In this document: in pieces, positions 34,501 to 43,570 of the stretch
How the letters are laid out: every line of letters begins with the position of its first letter
How positions within the stretch are numbered: the stretch's first letter is position 1
NCBI RefSeq assembly: GCF_005405125.1
Contig: NZ_BJDL01000021.1
Span: 26,984-90,983 of the forward strand
Direction of reading: 5' to 3'
Length of the DNA: 64,000 nucleotides
From: Lactiplantibacillus songbeiensis
GTDB lineage: Bacteria > Bacillota > Bacilli > Lactobacillales > Lactobacillaceae
Translations under genes and position numbers: made by a program
The notes under the pieces: model-generated
Database searches by the model: none
Told to the model about the DNA's origin: nothing
Seen by the model: the letters and a program-made list of their open reading frames with translations, nothing else

Positions 34501-36220
34501 AGACTCTGTAGAAGGAGAAAAGAAATATATCGAAAGTGATCACACATATTCCCCAATTGAAAATCTTTTGCAGGGGACGACTAATTTAGGCAAATTAACG
34601 CTTGGTCCGAATACTGTATTAAGTGATATAGATGGTAATGCTGGACTATCGGCGACAAATGCTGAAACCTATACGGGGTATTGGTTAAATCAGATGACAG
34701 CGGAAACTTTGACAACGGATAACCTGTATGCTTCAGATCAGACTCGGACTGAGCCAGTAACTTACCTTCGTACGGTAGAACCGACGATTAACTTGAAGAA
34801 AACTCAGGTACCAATCACCATTGGTAAGACCAATACTTGGTCTGCAAGCAACAATATTTCTAGTAGTAGTGATGAATTGGGCAACCCAGCAGATAAGATA
34901 GTTGTGACATGGAATAAGCCGTTAGATTTAACGAGTCCAGGTAAGTATACGGTTACTTATGCTTATAAAACGGCGGATGGTGCTTACACTGCAACTAATC
35001 AGGCGACATTGATTGTTGGTTATCCGATTGAGATTAAGCTGAAGTCTACGGATATTTCAATGTATATCGGACTTAAAAATGCTACATGGACTCCGGCTAA
35101 CAATGTTTTAACGGCAACCGATGAACTTGGAAAAAGCATTAAAGAAAAGCTAGATTATCAAGTTACACCAATCTTGGCGCGTTCCCGTAGTAATCAGCTA
35201 GATATGACTCAACCCGGTCGTTATCGAATTGACTATTTGTACAATGGCAATATTATTAGCAGTGCCTTTTTGACGCTACTGAAATCAAAAGCAGCTGTTG
35301 ATGCGATAGATAGTGTTTTAATTGCAGATCCGAAAACAACGTGGAACAGCACGTTACATCAACCGACTGCAATTGATGAAGACGGTCAAGTAGTAACTAC
35401 TATCAAGACATCAATAGTTGATCAAGCCAGTGGTGAAAATGTAAGCGCCATCAACACACATCGGGCTGGTAATTATCAAATTACGTTCAGTTTTGTTGAT
35501 GGGGTTGAAAACCGGGTTTACAAAGTTGTTAATTTAAAGATTTTGGCTAATCAAGCGACAATTAAAACTAAGGATAGTCAGTTGACAGTTGGTGCGCAAT
35601 GGCATGCTAAAGATAACTTTGTTAGTGCTACTGATTACACTGGCAAACCGATCACGATTGATGACTTAAAGGTTGATGGGACTGTTAACTGGCAGAAGCC
35701 AGGACAATATTTAGTTCACTATATGTATGATAAAAATCCAGAGCTAACGCCGATTACAAAGACAGCATTGATTACAGTAGCTGCGGCGGTTACGCCAGTC
35801 GATCCGGGTGATTCAGGTGGTCATGTTCAGCCAGATCCCGAACCGGTATATCCAGAAGTGGTACCAGAGCAAACAAATAAGGACCCACAGTCTAACCCAG
35901 AACCAGTTATTGATGTTGATACCGGTAAATCAGTCAAACCAACTACTGAGATTAAATCAAAGTTGAAACCTGAAACAAATGTCCGCAAAGCTGATTTACA
36001 GCAAGAAGCTGAATCAAACTCAAATGTGGCGGCTGTTAAACCGCGAGTATCAAATAAATTGAATACGGATAATCAACAATTATCATCAGCTAATGGTCAG
36101 AAGTCATCGCAGTTGTTACCCCAAACTAATGATTCACGACCATCAACCTGGATAAGTCTATTAGGGATTAATTTATTAGGCTTGATGGGTCTCTTAGGTT
36201 TCAGAAGGAAGACTAGGTAA
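31529..36220 (+). CDS. Giant BspA-type leucine-rich-repeat surface protein, LPxTG-anchored (1)
   Basis: Sortase-anchored surface protein of 1563 aa. Layout: KxYKxGKxW signal peptide (HYKMYKKGRAW, then a hydrophobic core); an acidic Ser/Asp/Glu-rich stalk to about residue 190; about 28 degenerate BspA/DUF285 repeats (about 230-960) of the form MFxGCTxLxxIDLS; several Ig-like/bacterial-surface modules (about 1050-1440); a Pro-rich wall region; then LPQTND, a membrane helix and a basic tail. Most repeats carry a Cys. ATG 31529 is chosen because GGAGGAG at 31516-31522 fits it; the ATG at 31514 overlaps that site. BspA-type repeats mediate binding to host matrix or other bacteria in other species. 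The repeat section is visibly AT-richer than flanking genes. Confidence 0.9.
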   Translation: MNMGRDTKLHYKMYKKGRAWIFAGILVMSWGVSSQTARADTASSDKSVSDIVTVTSKTNQLTDQRVELSADQDKPVIQDETKSDEISHKSNVQGTSEADVDAEQKNSIDESDTQSTSSEDEKTVPENPEDEDKVSDDHDGAQNTPKTDIEDNSNVVTQSKGEINTKKAGPGEYEPEQVDTNKITIQSREVTNPKLRSEGIASVNKVAVKDNQVSAVTGVDTSMVPDTALDSGVIGDCTWYINDGELHLVGGTFDGSTSSGNWAWRKDFDQWPNVVNKISIDGEVIASKSLSRMFEGFVGNTIEGLDNLKTDNVTDMSSMFAGDYNVKNIDISMWNISNVVSMQAIFLYCYGLVEVDLPKSINKSLQTSARMFEDDYNLVKVNFNGFTFANVSENTRTFFDCSAITSFGDYVFDLKGSCSRFFGSCSGLESVNVNLIGDKSNTINVIGLFLDCQSLKTIHYKNETPAFIGAIETMFYGCNSLVDFGFNHFNTSQCTSFAGLFAECTSVKTVDLSSLDMSSLIAIDSLFSGCTSLEQIDLMPFASKSIFSLTRLFENCSSLKTVDLTPLHVDEANSLDYMFSGCTSLTVLDLSPFVENKFSNLESVSGMFQGCTGLSSLSLDFLKDVELRYVDHLFDGCNNLKQIDLTPINSGSLTSTSGMFKDCTDLTTINLLSLNVENVINMSSMFSGCTGLQDLDFSSFKANVVSDLSYMFEGCTGLKSIKMPVINLESIREMDGMFLDCTQLKSATIGSELSEYKSLYSTIEMFRNCRSLELFSFGKIDSPYLRQMDATFSGCESLEQFKLTALNTENLRTIDNMFDDCLSLKQVDLSNLKAPFLNSMRGAFAFCNSLENVNLANIQIGGDADLMFLFFNDLNLRSVDFTDFAVDGMMNMSFTFSNCRNLEQLDLSSLKTDGIDMLAYTFANCDSLRKINLGNLDTSSTNYFWGTFLNDGSLSELDLSYFDMRNAQPLGMKLSEKVLAIDTPEKLSEMLDSVEGEKKYIESDHTYSPIENLLQGTTNLGKLTLGPNTVLSDIDGNAGLSATNAETYTGYWLNQMTAETLTTDNLYASDQTRTEPVTYLRTVEPTINLKKTQVPITIGKTNTWSASNNISSSSDELGNPADKIVVTWNKPLDLTSPGKYTVTYAYKTADGAYTATNQATLIVGYPIEIKLKSTDISMYIGLKNATWTPANNVLTATDELGKSIKEKLDYQVTPILARSRSNQLDMTQPGRYRIDYLYNGNIISSAFLTLLKSKAAVDAIDSVLIADPKTTWNSTLHQPTAIDEDGQVVTTIKTSIVDQASGENVSAINTHRAGNYQITFSFVDGVENRVYKVVNLKILANQATIKTKDSQLTVGAQWHAKDNFVSATDYTGKPITIDDLKVDGTVNWQKPGQYLVHYMYDKNPELTPITKTALITVAAAVTPVDPGDSGGHVQPDPEPVYPEVVPEQTNKDPQSNPEPVIDVDTGKSVKPTTEIKSKLKPETNVRKADLQQEAESNSNVAAVKPRVSNKLNTDNQQLSSANGQKSSQLLPQTNDSRPSTWISLLGINLLGLMGLLGFRRKTR

Positions 36221-36290
36221 TTGTTTATATATTCAAAAAAATTAACTTAATTGATGTTAAGCATTATTCAGATTTGGCGTAGCATGAAAA

Positions 36291-36331
36291 GAGCTTTAGT
36301 AACCGAAGATAATGATTACTAAAGCTTTTTA
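36291..36331 (+). terminator. Intrinsic terminator between the two BspA-like genes
   Basis: AGCTTTAGTAA pairs perfectly with TTACTAAAGCT, followed by five T. Confidence 0.85.
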
Positions 36332-36360
36332 TAATATCAAACTGTTAATCGCGTTAATTA

Positions 36361-36390
36361 TATACTATACTTAAAATGTAAACGCTTCGA
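36361..36390 (+). promoter_or_regulatory. Promoter -10 and cre-like site of BspA-like gene 2
   Basis: TATACT (36361-36366) followed by TGTAAACGCTTCGA (36377-36390), a weaker cre match. The spacing between the two elements is the same as upstream of BspA-like gene 1. Confidence 0.55.
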
Positions 36391-36425
36391 CAACGTTTAA
36401 TGGTTAAACTTTGGAGGGGTATTAA

Positions 36426-39400
36426 ATGCGTTTTGAAAATACAAAGATACATTATAAGATGTACAAAAAAGGTCGGTTCTGGTTATTTGCTGGTATTTTA
36501 CTGGTAAGTTGTGGTGTTACTAGTCGAGAGGTTCATGCTGACAATACGCCAACTCAGACGACTGATTCAGCTAGTCAGATTACTAGCTCTAGTTCACAAC
36601 TGACGGATAAAAAAGTTGAACTGAATTCGACTAATTCATCAAAAAATAATACAACAAGTGGAGATTCAGGTAGTGACGAAGGGTCTCAGGATGTTAAAGA
36701 TGCTGCGGCAGATAAGGATGACAGTCAATCAAGTGGTAGTGCTGAAAAGAAAGATAATAATTCAGTGAATACTGCGACCAGTAAGTCAGATGAGACTGCA
36801 GCGTCTAATAAGTCCGAGTCAACGAATGATACTAATAAAGCCAATGTTGATGAGGAAAGTAGCAATAATATAAGCGATTTAAACAAATCGAGTGAAGCTC
36901 CAAAAGAGGAGTCAACTGAAAAAGATACGCCTACTACAGAGAGCTTAAGTACGGATAGCAAACAAGCACCAACAGTGACGCCTGAAAAGACAACCGTTGT
37001 TCCTGATCAAGCAGCAGTAACAAGCCAATCTTACCAAGTTAATCAAGTTACTAATTTCCAGAAGAAACAATTAAGGAGTAATTTTAGTCGATCTATTCAA
37101 CCTCAGAGCTTGAAACTTAGCGCTGATGCTGTGGGAACCGGTGTACCGAGTTCTGCAACTGCGTCGGGCAAGTGTGGTGACACCACTGAATGGTATGTAG
37201 AGAATAATGAGCTACACTTTGTTGGTACCGGCGATTTTAATTATATTGATTTTCATAGTAAGAATATGGGGGATAATTGGCCATGGTGGGAACAAAAATC
37301 AGTTACTAAGGTTGTTTTTGATAATAAAGTTATTGCACCAACGGACTGTACAAAGATGTTTGAAAACTTGTTTTACGTTACGGCGTATGAGAATATAGCG
37401 AACTTAGATTTTTCCAATGTTGAAAATACGGAGCAAATGTTTGGTTCAAATGCTAGCTTGAATAATCTAGACTTAAGTGATTGGAATATGTCTAATGTAA
37501 TTTCGGCTCATGAAATGTTTCGAGATTGTCAAAAATTGACGACAGTTACAATGCCGAAAAAAGCAACAACAAGTTTGTGTAATGCAGGATCAATGTTCTG
37601 GGACTGTCCCAGCTTAGTTCGGGTGAATTTTAATGGCATGGATATCAGTCAGATTGATAAGACGAGAATGTTTGAGGGGGATTCTAGCCTAAGCTCTTTT
37701 GATACAAATATATTAAAGGTGGGTGTTGCTTGCAGATCAATGTTTTCTGACTGTACAAGCCTAACTCACCTAAATATCGAGCTTGGTGAGGATCAGGAGA
37801 CAGGCTATCTTGAATACCAAAGTACGTCGATGTTTAAGGGATGTAGTAATTTGGAAAGTATTAACTTTACCAATAAGACACCTGGAAATGTTGGGGATAT
37901 GCAGTGGATGTTTGCAGGTTGCAGTAAGTTATCCAGTATTGATCTATCTAAGATAAATCCAGATAGTGTTGAGGGACTTACTGGAACATTTGAGAACTGT
38001 CAATCACTAACTGATATTGACTTGACACCTTTGAAAGACGTAGAAGTAGTCACTATAGCATCCATGTTTATGGGGTGTGAACATTTAACAAACATTGATT
38101 TAAGTGGACTTAAACTAAATGAAAATAATTATAGCCTAGCTAATTTGGTTAGTGGCTGTACGGATTTAACGAGCTTAACACTAGGGGATATGGATACAAG
38201 TAATATTACCGATATGCATGATGCTTTCTCGTATTGTCCTAATTTAACGAAGATAGATGTCAGTCACTTTGATACTAGCAAAGTGACTGACATGTCAGGA
38301 ATGTTTACCGGGGATGCTCAGCTAAAAAGTATTGACTTAAGCAAGTTTGAAACACCTGAATTGCAAAACATGTCGCGGATGTTTGCTAATTGTCATACAC
38401 TACAAAGCCTAGACTTGAGTAACTTTAAAACACCGAATTTAAATCAGATGGATGGTGCATTTGCTAATTGTGAAAACTTGGCATCGATCAATGTTTCAAA
38501 TCTTGATACCAGTAAGGTCACTAATTTTAATTGGGTATTCAATAATGATTCGGCTTTGAAAGCATTGGATATCAGTAATTTTGATATGCGCGATACTGAG
38601 ACGGGTCCTAGTATCTATGTCAAGGACGTATTGGGAAACACATTTGCACCTGCTGAAAGCAACCCAGACAATTATATGAAGCCGTGGATAGCAAACTGGG
38701 ATTTAGTTGATTCAACAAGTGTTTCACGTTTAACTGACTTCTTGAATAATACAACCGGGTTGACCAAATTGGTTCTAGGTCCTAACACAGTTTTGGTTGA
38801 TAATCTTGGCAGTGCCAATCTACCGGACACGACGCAATCAAATACTTTTGGTGGTCAATGGCTTAGCCAACCGGCGTTAACATCAAGAGCTGAACCGATC
38901 TTAATGACGTCAGCGGCGTTAATGAAGAATTATACATTAGATAAAACGCCAGCTGAAAATCAAGCTTATATAAAAATGGCTGAACCAGCAATCCAAGTAA
39001 AAGCTGATAAAGTGGCGTTAACTGCTGGAAACGGTCAGACATGGACACCTCAAGCTAATTATGTAGGTGGTACTAATGAATTCAACGAGCCAATTGAATT
39101 CAATGATTTAAAGTTGCTTGGTACTTCAAATGCGGATTTAAACAAGCCAGGTGTCTATCAGATCGTTTATCAATACACGACTAAGTACGGTAATGATCCG
39201 GTTAAACAAACAACCGTAGTAACGATTACTCAGCCAGTAGCCATTTACTTGAAAAATAGTCAGCTTGAAAAGTATGTGGGTCCCAACAATATGGAGTGGC
39301 AACCCATTAGCAACGTGAAAGATGCAACAGATGAATGGGGGCACCAAATCGACTTAGATACGTTGACTTATGAGGCTGTAGATCAGTCATCGGGTGCAAC

Positions 39401-40460
39401 TACAAGTCAGCTTGATATGTCGAAACCTGGGACTTATAAAGTCTATTATCTTTATCAGGGTCAGCCATTTAGTGACTCATTAGACTTAAACCTTCTGGCG
39501 CCACAATCTGGAATTACGGCCGAGAATGTGACTTTAATTGCGGATGCTAAGACACGTTGGACAAGTGCCTTGCATCACGCAATCGGTTTGGATGAAGCTA
39601 GCCATCAAGTTAAAAATTTGAATGTTACCTTAGTTGATGCTAAGACAAAGCAAACTGCAGATAAACCGGTATTAACCGCTGCTGGTCAATATTTAGTGAC
39701 ATTTAGTTTTACTGATGGCACTGGTAAGACTCATGAGAAGATGGTGACCTTAACGGTATTGGCCAATCAAGCTAAAGTTGATCTTAAAAATAGTCAGCTG
39801 ACGGTTGGTGAACAGTGGCAAGCTAAAGATAATTTAGTAAATGCAACGGACTACGCTGGCAAGTTACTCACAATCAATGATTTAAAGGTTGATGGTACCG
39901 TTAATTGGCAGCAACCAGGACAATATTTAGTTAGCTATACGTATGATAAGAACCCAGAGTTAACGCCAATTACCAAAACAGCGTTGATTACTGTGGTCGC
40001 GGCTATTGCACCAGTTAATCCGACTGATCCCGGTAATGGGGATGTGCAGCCAGAGCCAAGTCCGGCGCCTGAACCGTCGCAACCAGTAGTTGTACCAGAA
40101 CAGCCGGCTGAAAATCATCAGCCAGTCCCATCTCCAGTCTCGACTATTAATGTTGACACTAGTAAACCAGTGAAGAAGACTACTGAGGTCAAAGCGAAGA
40201 TGGAACCAATCATGACCAAGACTACGATTGATGTGAAAGAAGGGACTGAGTCAAGTTCAAACGCAATGGTGACTAGTCGGCGGGAACAGAATCAGTTAAG
40301 TCCCGCTAATGCCAAGATTTCATTGGCACCTAATCATCAAACGGCGACAACAACTTTGCCCAAAACGAGCGACACACATACTACAGCTTGGTTAACCATC
40401 TTAGGGATTGATTTACTTGGACTATTAAGCTTAATAGGATTCCGTCGAAGAATTAAATAA
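36426..40460 (+). CDS. Giant BspA-type leucine-rich-repeat surface protein, LPxTG-anchored (2)
   Basis: Paralogue of the preceding gene, 1344 aa, same design. It has a KxYKxGKxW signal (HYKMYKKGRFW), an Asn/Ser/Asp/Lys stalk to about residue 205, and BspA/DUF285 repeats (about 300-730; e.g. DTSKVTDMSGMFTGDAQL). Ig-like modules follow (about 840-1195), then a PEPSPAPEPSQP spacer, LPKTSD, a membrane helix and RRRIK. It has fewer Cys-containing repeats than protein 1. The last Ig-like module is almost identical to that of protein 1 (KVDGTVNWQ, YDKNPELTPITKTALITV). ATG follows TGGAGGGG. It has its own promoter, cre-like site and terminator, so it arose by duplication but is separately transcribed. 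Confidence 0.9.
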   Translation: MRFENTKIHYKMYKKGRFWLFAGILLVSCGVTSREVHADNTPTQTTDSASQITSSSSQLTDKKVELNSTNSSKNNTTSGDSGSDEGSQDVKDAAADKDDSQSSGSAEKKDNNSVNTATSKSDETAASNKSESTNDTNKANVDEESSNNISDLNKSSEAPKEESTEKDTPTTESLSTDSKQAPTVTPEKTTVVPDQAAVTSQSYQVNQVTNFQKKQLRSNFSRSIQPQSLKLSADAVGTGVPSSATASGKCGDTTEWYVENNELHFVGTGDFNYIDFHSKNMGDNWPWWEQKSVTKVVFDNKVIAPTDCTKMFENLFYVTAYENIANLDFSNVENTEQMFGSNASLNNLDLSDWNMSNVISAHEMFRDCQKLTTVTMPKKATTSLCNAGSMFWDCPSLVRVNFNGMDISQIDKTRMFEGDSSLSSFDTNILKVGVACRSMFSDCTSLTHLNIELGEDQETGYLEYQSTSMFKGCSNLESINFTNKTPGNVGDMQWMFAGCSKLSSIDLSKINPDSVEGLTGTFENCQSLTDIDLTPLKDVEVVTIASMFMGCEHLTNIDLSGLKLNENNYSLANLVSGCTDLTSLTLGDMDTSNITDMHDAFSYCPNLTKIDVSHFDTSKVTDMSGMFTGDAQLKSIDLSKFETPELQNMSRMFANCHTLQSLDLSNFKTPNLNQMDGAFANCENLASINVSNLDTSKVTNFNWVFNNDSALKALDISNFDMRDTETGPSIYVKDVLGNTFAPAESNPDNYMKPWIANWDLVDSTSVSRLTDFLNNTTGLTKLVLGPNTVLVDNLGSANLPDTTQSNTFGGQWLSQPALTSRAEPILMTSAALMKNYTLDKTPAENQAYIKMAEPAIQVKADKVALTAGNGQTWTPQANYVGGTNEFNEPIEFNDLKLLGTSNADLNKPGVYQIVYQYTTKYGNDPVKQTTVVTITQPVAIYLKNSQLEKYVGPNNMEWQPISNVKDATDEWGHQIDLDTLTYEAVDQSSGATTSQLDMSKPGTYKVYYLYQGQPFSDSLDLNLLAPQSGITAENVTLIADAKTRWTSALHHAIGLDEASHQVKNLNVTLVDAKTKQTADKPVLTAAGQYLVTFSFTDGTGKTHEKMVTLTVLANQAKVDLKNSQLTVGEQWQAKDNLVNATDYAGKLLTINDLKVDGTVNWQQPGQYLVSYTYDKNPELTPITKTALITVVAAIAPVNPTDPGNGDVQPEPSPAPEPSQPVVVPEQPAENHQPVPSPVSTINVDTSKPVKKTTEVKAKMEPIMTKTTIDVKEGTESSSNAMVTSRREQNQLSPANAKISLAPNHQTATTTLPKTSDTHTTAWLTILGIDLLGLLSLIGFRRRIK

Positions 40461-40467
40461 TGTTTGT

Positions 40468-40510
40468 GTCAAAAATGCTTAGTACCCAAATTCGGCGCTG
40501 AGCATTTTTG
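40468..40510 (+). terminator. Intrinsic terminator after BspA-like gene 2
   Basis: CAAAAATGCT pairs with AGCATTTTTG around a loop of about 20 bases. Confidence 0.65.
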
Positions 40511-40848
40511 GTAGGGTTAATTAAAGTCGACATTATATCTGACTTTTTACGACTATCGGTAGTCGTATAACTGGCCATAATCCATAATTAAGGTTAAAAT
40601 AACGAAGCTCCAGCCACACATCATTAAAACAAAGTCAGGTCGGTTATTGCCAAGCAAGTTGTTGGGAACGAGTTAATAATATGGCAAAGAAACATGGTCG
40701 AATTATCATTAAACTGTGACGGAATAGTGACTTTCAGTGCGACTATCATACCTGGCAAGTATGACTAATGATGTGAAATAAGCATTTAACATTCGATTGC
40801 CCGCCCCGTATACTGAAGAAGTTCAGTTGGATAATGGGAGGAAAAAGA
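40510..40848. other. Intergenic region, with a short membrane-protein-like fragment on the minus strand
   Basis: On the minus strand 40664 to 40553 reads NNLLGNNRPDFVLM then MCGWSFVILTLIMDYG and a stop. It looks like the last helix of a membrane protein but has no start; a stop lies directly upstream. It may be a gene relic. GTATACT near 40809 may be the -10 box of the acetyltransferase gene. Confidence 0.35.
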
Positions 40849-41421
40849 ATGACGATTTTTGAAAAAGCGTTGGCTGGTGAGATGTTAGATCGCCGGATAG
40901 ATCCGGAAGTCGCGAAAATTGATGCGGTCCAAGTTCAGACAAGTCGGACCTTGGCTAAACTGAATCAAGGTGTTACAGATGCCGCCAAAATTCGCACGAC
41001 CTTTAGTCAGATCATTGATCGACCAATTCCGAGTTCATCAACGATTTTATTACCGATTCACAGTGATTTTGGTCATCATATTTGGATTGGTGAACGGGTC
41101 TTTATTAATATGAATTGTACCTTTGTTGATGTCGGTGGCATTGAGATTCAAGATGACGTGCTGATTGGACCCAATGTACAACTTGTATCGGTCAATCATC
41201 CGTTAGACCGGCAACCGGCATTACGGCATCGGTTTTATGGTCGCCGCGTCGTGATTAAACGCAATGCGTGGTTAGGCGCTGGCGTGACCGTGTTACCGGG
41301 AGTCACGATTGGTGAGAATGCCGTCGTTGGTGGGGGCGCCGTGGTCACGAAAGATGTGCCTGACAATACGGTCGTTGCGGGTGTACCAGCTAAAATAATT
41401 AAGCAATTACCAACAGATTAG
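40849..41421 (+). CDS. Sugar O-acetyltransferase (maltose/galactoside type, left-handed beta-helix)
   Basis: Hexapeptide-repeat acetyltransferase of 190 aa using acetyl-CoA to acetylate a sugar hydroxyl. An N-terminal Mac-type helical region (EKALAGEMLDRRIDPE) is followed by hexapeptide strands: IWIGERVFINMNCTFVDVGGIEIQDDVLIGPNV, then WLGAGVTVLPGVTIGENAVVGGG. The catalytic His is in VSVNHPLD. The end VPDNTVVAGVPAKIIK is the family signature. ATG 40849 follows GGGAGG; ATG 40834 lies within that site. Physiological substrate unknown. Confidence 0.88.
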   Translation: MTIFEKALAGEMLDRRIDPEVAKIDAVQVQTSRTLAKLNQGVTDAAKIRTTFSQIIDRPIPSSSTILLPIHSDFGHHIWIGERVFINMNCTFVDVGGIEIQDDVLIGPNVQLVSVNHPLDRQPALRHRFYGRRVVIKRNAWLGAGVTVLPGVTIGENAVVGGGAVVTKDVPDNTVVAGVPAKIIKQLPTD

Positions 41422-41442
41422 GTTCAGATAAGGGGGATTGAC

Positions 41443-42282
41443 ATGGGTCGTAAATTAGGATTTTGGTTAGGTTTGTTAGTAGTAGTACTAGTTGGTGGCG
41501 GTGCATATTGGGGCATACAAAATCACGATACTAAAGGTAGTCGTCGGGCTGTCCCAACTTTTTATTTGCACGGTTATGGTGCAAGTGGTCGTTCTAGTCA
41601 AAGTATGATTGCCGCCGCCCAACGTCAGAAACGGGCGACTAAAGTGTATACAGCAACTGTCAGTAAAACTGGTCAGGTGAGATTGCAAGGGCATTGGCCA
41701 GCTAAGGTTAAACGGCCAATCGTGCAAGTTATTTTTAAGGAAAACCAGAATAGCAACTATCAGACGACGAGCCACTGGTTTAAGCAGGTCCTACTAGCAG
41801 TTAAGCAGCGGCACACATTTACACGGTATAATGCCGTAGCCCATTCAATGGGAAATCTCACGTTATGGACGGCAATTTTGAGATATGACGGCCAACGCGG
41901 GTTACCAAAAGTGAACCGGGTTGTGGATATTGCTGGACATTTTGATGGAATTATTGGGATGGATGATGAGCCCAACCAGATTAAGTTGGCCAAAAATGGC
42001 CGGCCTAAGCCGATGAATGCGAGTTATCGACCGTTACTAGCTTTACGGCAAAAGTTGGCGAAACATCAGGTTAGCATCTTAAATGTATATGGCAATTTGG
42101 ATAATGGTAGTCATTCTGACGGTCGTGTTAGTAACGCGTCGTCACGGTCATTACGGTATTTAGTGGCCGGTCGAGCGCGGAGTTATCGCGAATGTGAATT
42201 TCATGGGCGGTCGGCACAACATAGTCAACTACATGAAAATCCTAAAGTTGATCGCGTGATTAATCGGTTCTTGTGGCAATGA
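41443..42282 (+). CDS. DUF915-type membrane-anchored alpha/beta hydrolase
   Basis: Extracytoplasmic alpha/beta hydrolase of 279 aa. A single N-terminal helix (LGFWLGLLVVVLVGGGAYW) acts as signal or anchor. The oxyanion segment is TFYLHGYGASGRS, the nucleophile elbow NAVAHSMGN, and a late Asp/His pair is provided by YGNLDNGSHSDGRV and SQLHENP. The family (DUF915) is common in lactobacilli with undefined substrate. It starts 21 bases after the acetyltransferase stop, with AAGGGGG upstream, so the two are likely cotranscribed. Confidence 0.83.
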   Translation: MGRKLGFWLGLLVVVLVGGGAYWGIQNHDTKGSRRAVPTFYLHGYGASGRSSQSMIAAAQRQKRATKVYTATVSKTGQVRLQGHWPAKVKRPIVQVIFKENQNSNYQTTSHWFKQVLLAVKQRHTFTRYNAVAHSMGNLTLWTAILRYDGQRGLPKVNRVVDIAGHFDGIIGMDDEPNQIKLAKNGRPKPMNASYRPLLALRQKLAKHQVSILNVYGNLDNGSHSDGRVSNASSRSLRYLVAGRARSYRECEFHGRSAQHSQLHENPKVDRVINRFLWQ

Positions 42283-42287
42283 GTTTG

Positions 42288-42329
42288 TAAAAAGCTGGCG
42301 TAAATTAACTATTTACGCCGGCTTTTTTG
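42288..42329 (+). terminator. Intrinsic terminator
   Basis: AAAAAGCTGGCGTAAAT pairs with ATTTACGCCGGCTTTTT; strong stem with T run. Confidence 0.9.
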
Positions 42330-42395
42330 AATGGTGAAGTTGAACCATGCTAGACTGGGAGGATAATCGGTGGTGTAAAAATTCTGGGGGTGTGT

Positions 42396-43481
42396 ATGAT
42401 GACAGTGACAACGGCTTGGCGGCAAATGGTCGCTAACTTTCCAAATTTGTCTTTACAGAATATGACGGGGTCGCAGACGATACAAGTCTGGCAATCATTA
42501 TCAGCACCTCGAATTAGACTAGAACTCGCCAATGATTTTGGCAAACGGTCACTACCAATCACTAGTATTCAGGTGGGTAGCGATACCTTGATACCAGCAA
42601 CTTGGCATAGCCAAATGTCATTTTTGGTGCCGGCACATCAACGCTGCTGGACGGATTGGCTCGATTATCCAGTGACGGCTGGTGAATGGTTAACAATTAC
42701 GATTAGGTCGCCAGAAAAGCAGCCGGTGACTTTAACTCAAACTTTAGACCAAACTCTTTTTAAAGGGAGTAAGCCAACACAACAATATTTCTGGGGTGTC
42801 GATGCCATTCAAGTTGAACGGACAACGCCAACTAAGACGATTATGTGCTTTGGTGATTCATTAACGAATCAAGGCTATTATGCGGGCAGTTTAATGCAGG
42901 CGTTGGCACTTGCTCAGCCTGATCAATGGGGCCTAATTAATGGCGGTATTTCTGGGAATCGGTTATTGCGTACTGGACATTCGACGTCTGAATGGGTGGC
43001 TAGTTTTGGTCCAGCCGGGATTGAACGCTTACCGCAACTGTTAGCACAACAACCGGTTGATGTTTTAGTCGCCATGGCTGGGCTTAATGATTTATTACAA
43101 CCAGGGGTCGGCACGCCGCTGGACGAGCTACCAACGGCGGCTGACTTAATTGCTGGGTTACAACATATTCAGCGCTTGGCGGCCCAAAAGGCGATTACGC
43201 TAACGCTACTGACCATTACACCGTTTAAAGGGGCGGTCGTTGACCATTTGCCAGCTTGGTCACCTGCCAAAGAACAGATTCGCCAAGCTGTGAATACTTA
43301 TTTAAGAACGCAACCAGTGACAATTGACTTGGCTAGTTATGTGGCGGATTCGATGGATAACTGTCGGTTAGCGGCCCAATTTGACTGTGGAGATGCGACT
43401 CATTTTTCAGCTGCTGGTGGTCATCAGCTTGGTCAATGGTTATGGCAACAGTTACAGCAGAAGTTGTCATTAACAAGTTAA
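42396..43481 (+). CDS. SGNH/GDSL-type esterase
   Basis: Cytoplasmic GDSL-family hydrolase of 361 aa with no signal peptide. After an N-terminal beta-sandwich (about residues 1-145) the catalytic block I reads MCFGDSLTNQG, block II INGGISGNRLL, block III VAMAGLNDLL, and block V DATHFSAAG (Asp-x-x-His). All four catalytic or oxyanion residues (Ser, Gly, Asn, His) are present. The layout resembles rhamnogalacturonan-acetylesterase-like and sugar-deacetylating enzymes; it lies near a sugar acetyltransferase gene. The start is ATG 42396 or 42399 after TGGGGG. Confidence 0.87.
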   Translation: MMTVTTAWRQMVANFPNLSLQNMTGSQTIQVWQSLSAPRIRLELANDFGKRSLPITSIQVGSDTLIPATWHSQMSFLVPAHQRCWTDWLDYPVTAGEWLTITIRSPEKQPVTLTQTLDQTLFKGSKPTQQYFWGVDAIQVERTTPTKTIMCFGDSLTNQGYYAGSLMQALALAQPDQWGLINGGISGNRLLRTGHSTSEWVASFGPAGIERLPQLLAQQPVDVLVAMAGLNDLLQPGVGTPLDELPTAADLIAGLQHIQRLAAQKAITLTLLTITPFKGAVVDHLPAWSPAKEQIRQAVNTYLRTQPVTIDLASYVADSMDNCRLAAQFDCGDATHFSAAGGHQLGQWLWQQLQQKLSLTS

Positions 43482-43570
43482 GTTGAACTTGCATTAACTT
43501 AGCAAGTTCAACTAGTTGCTACTAACAAGTTGTGTCTTGTCAGCGTCTTAAGACTAATGGTTACCGATGA

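Noticed and set aside
31775..34556. Several minus-strand ORFs of 60-95 codons opposite BspA-like gene 1
   Set aside because: They arise from the regular repeat structure of the plus-strand gene and have no ribosome binding sites.
40553..40664. Minus-strand membrane-helix-like fragment
   Set aside because: No start codon and an upstream stop; kept only as a remark in the intergenic entry, since it could be chance.
43482..43512. Perfect 11-bp inverted repeat GTTGAACTTGC / GCAAGTTCAAC after the SGNH hydrolase
   Set aside because: No T run on either strand, so I do not call it a terminator; it may still be a weak one.
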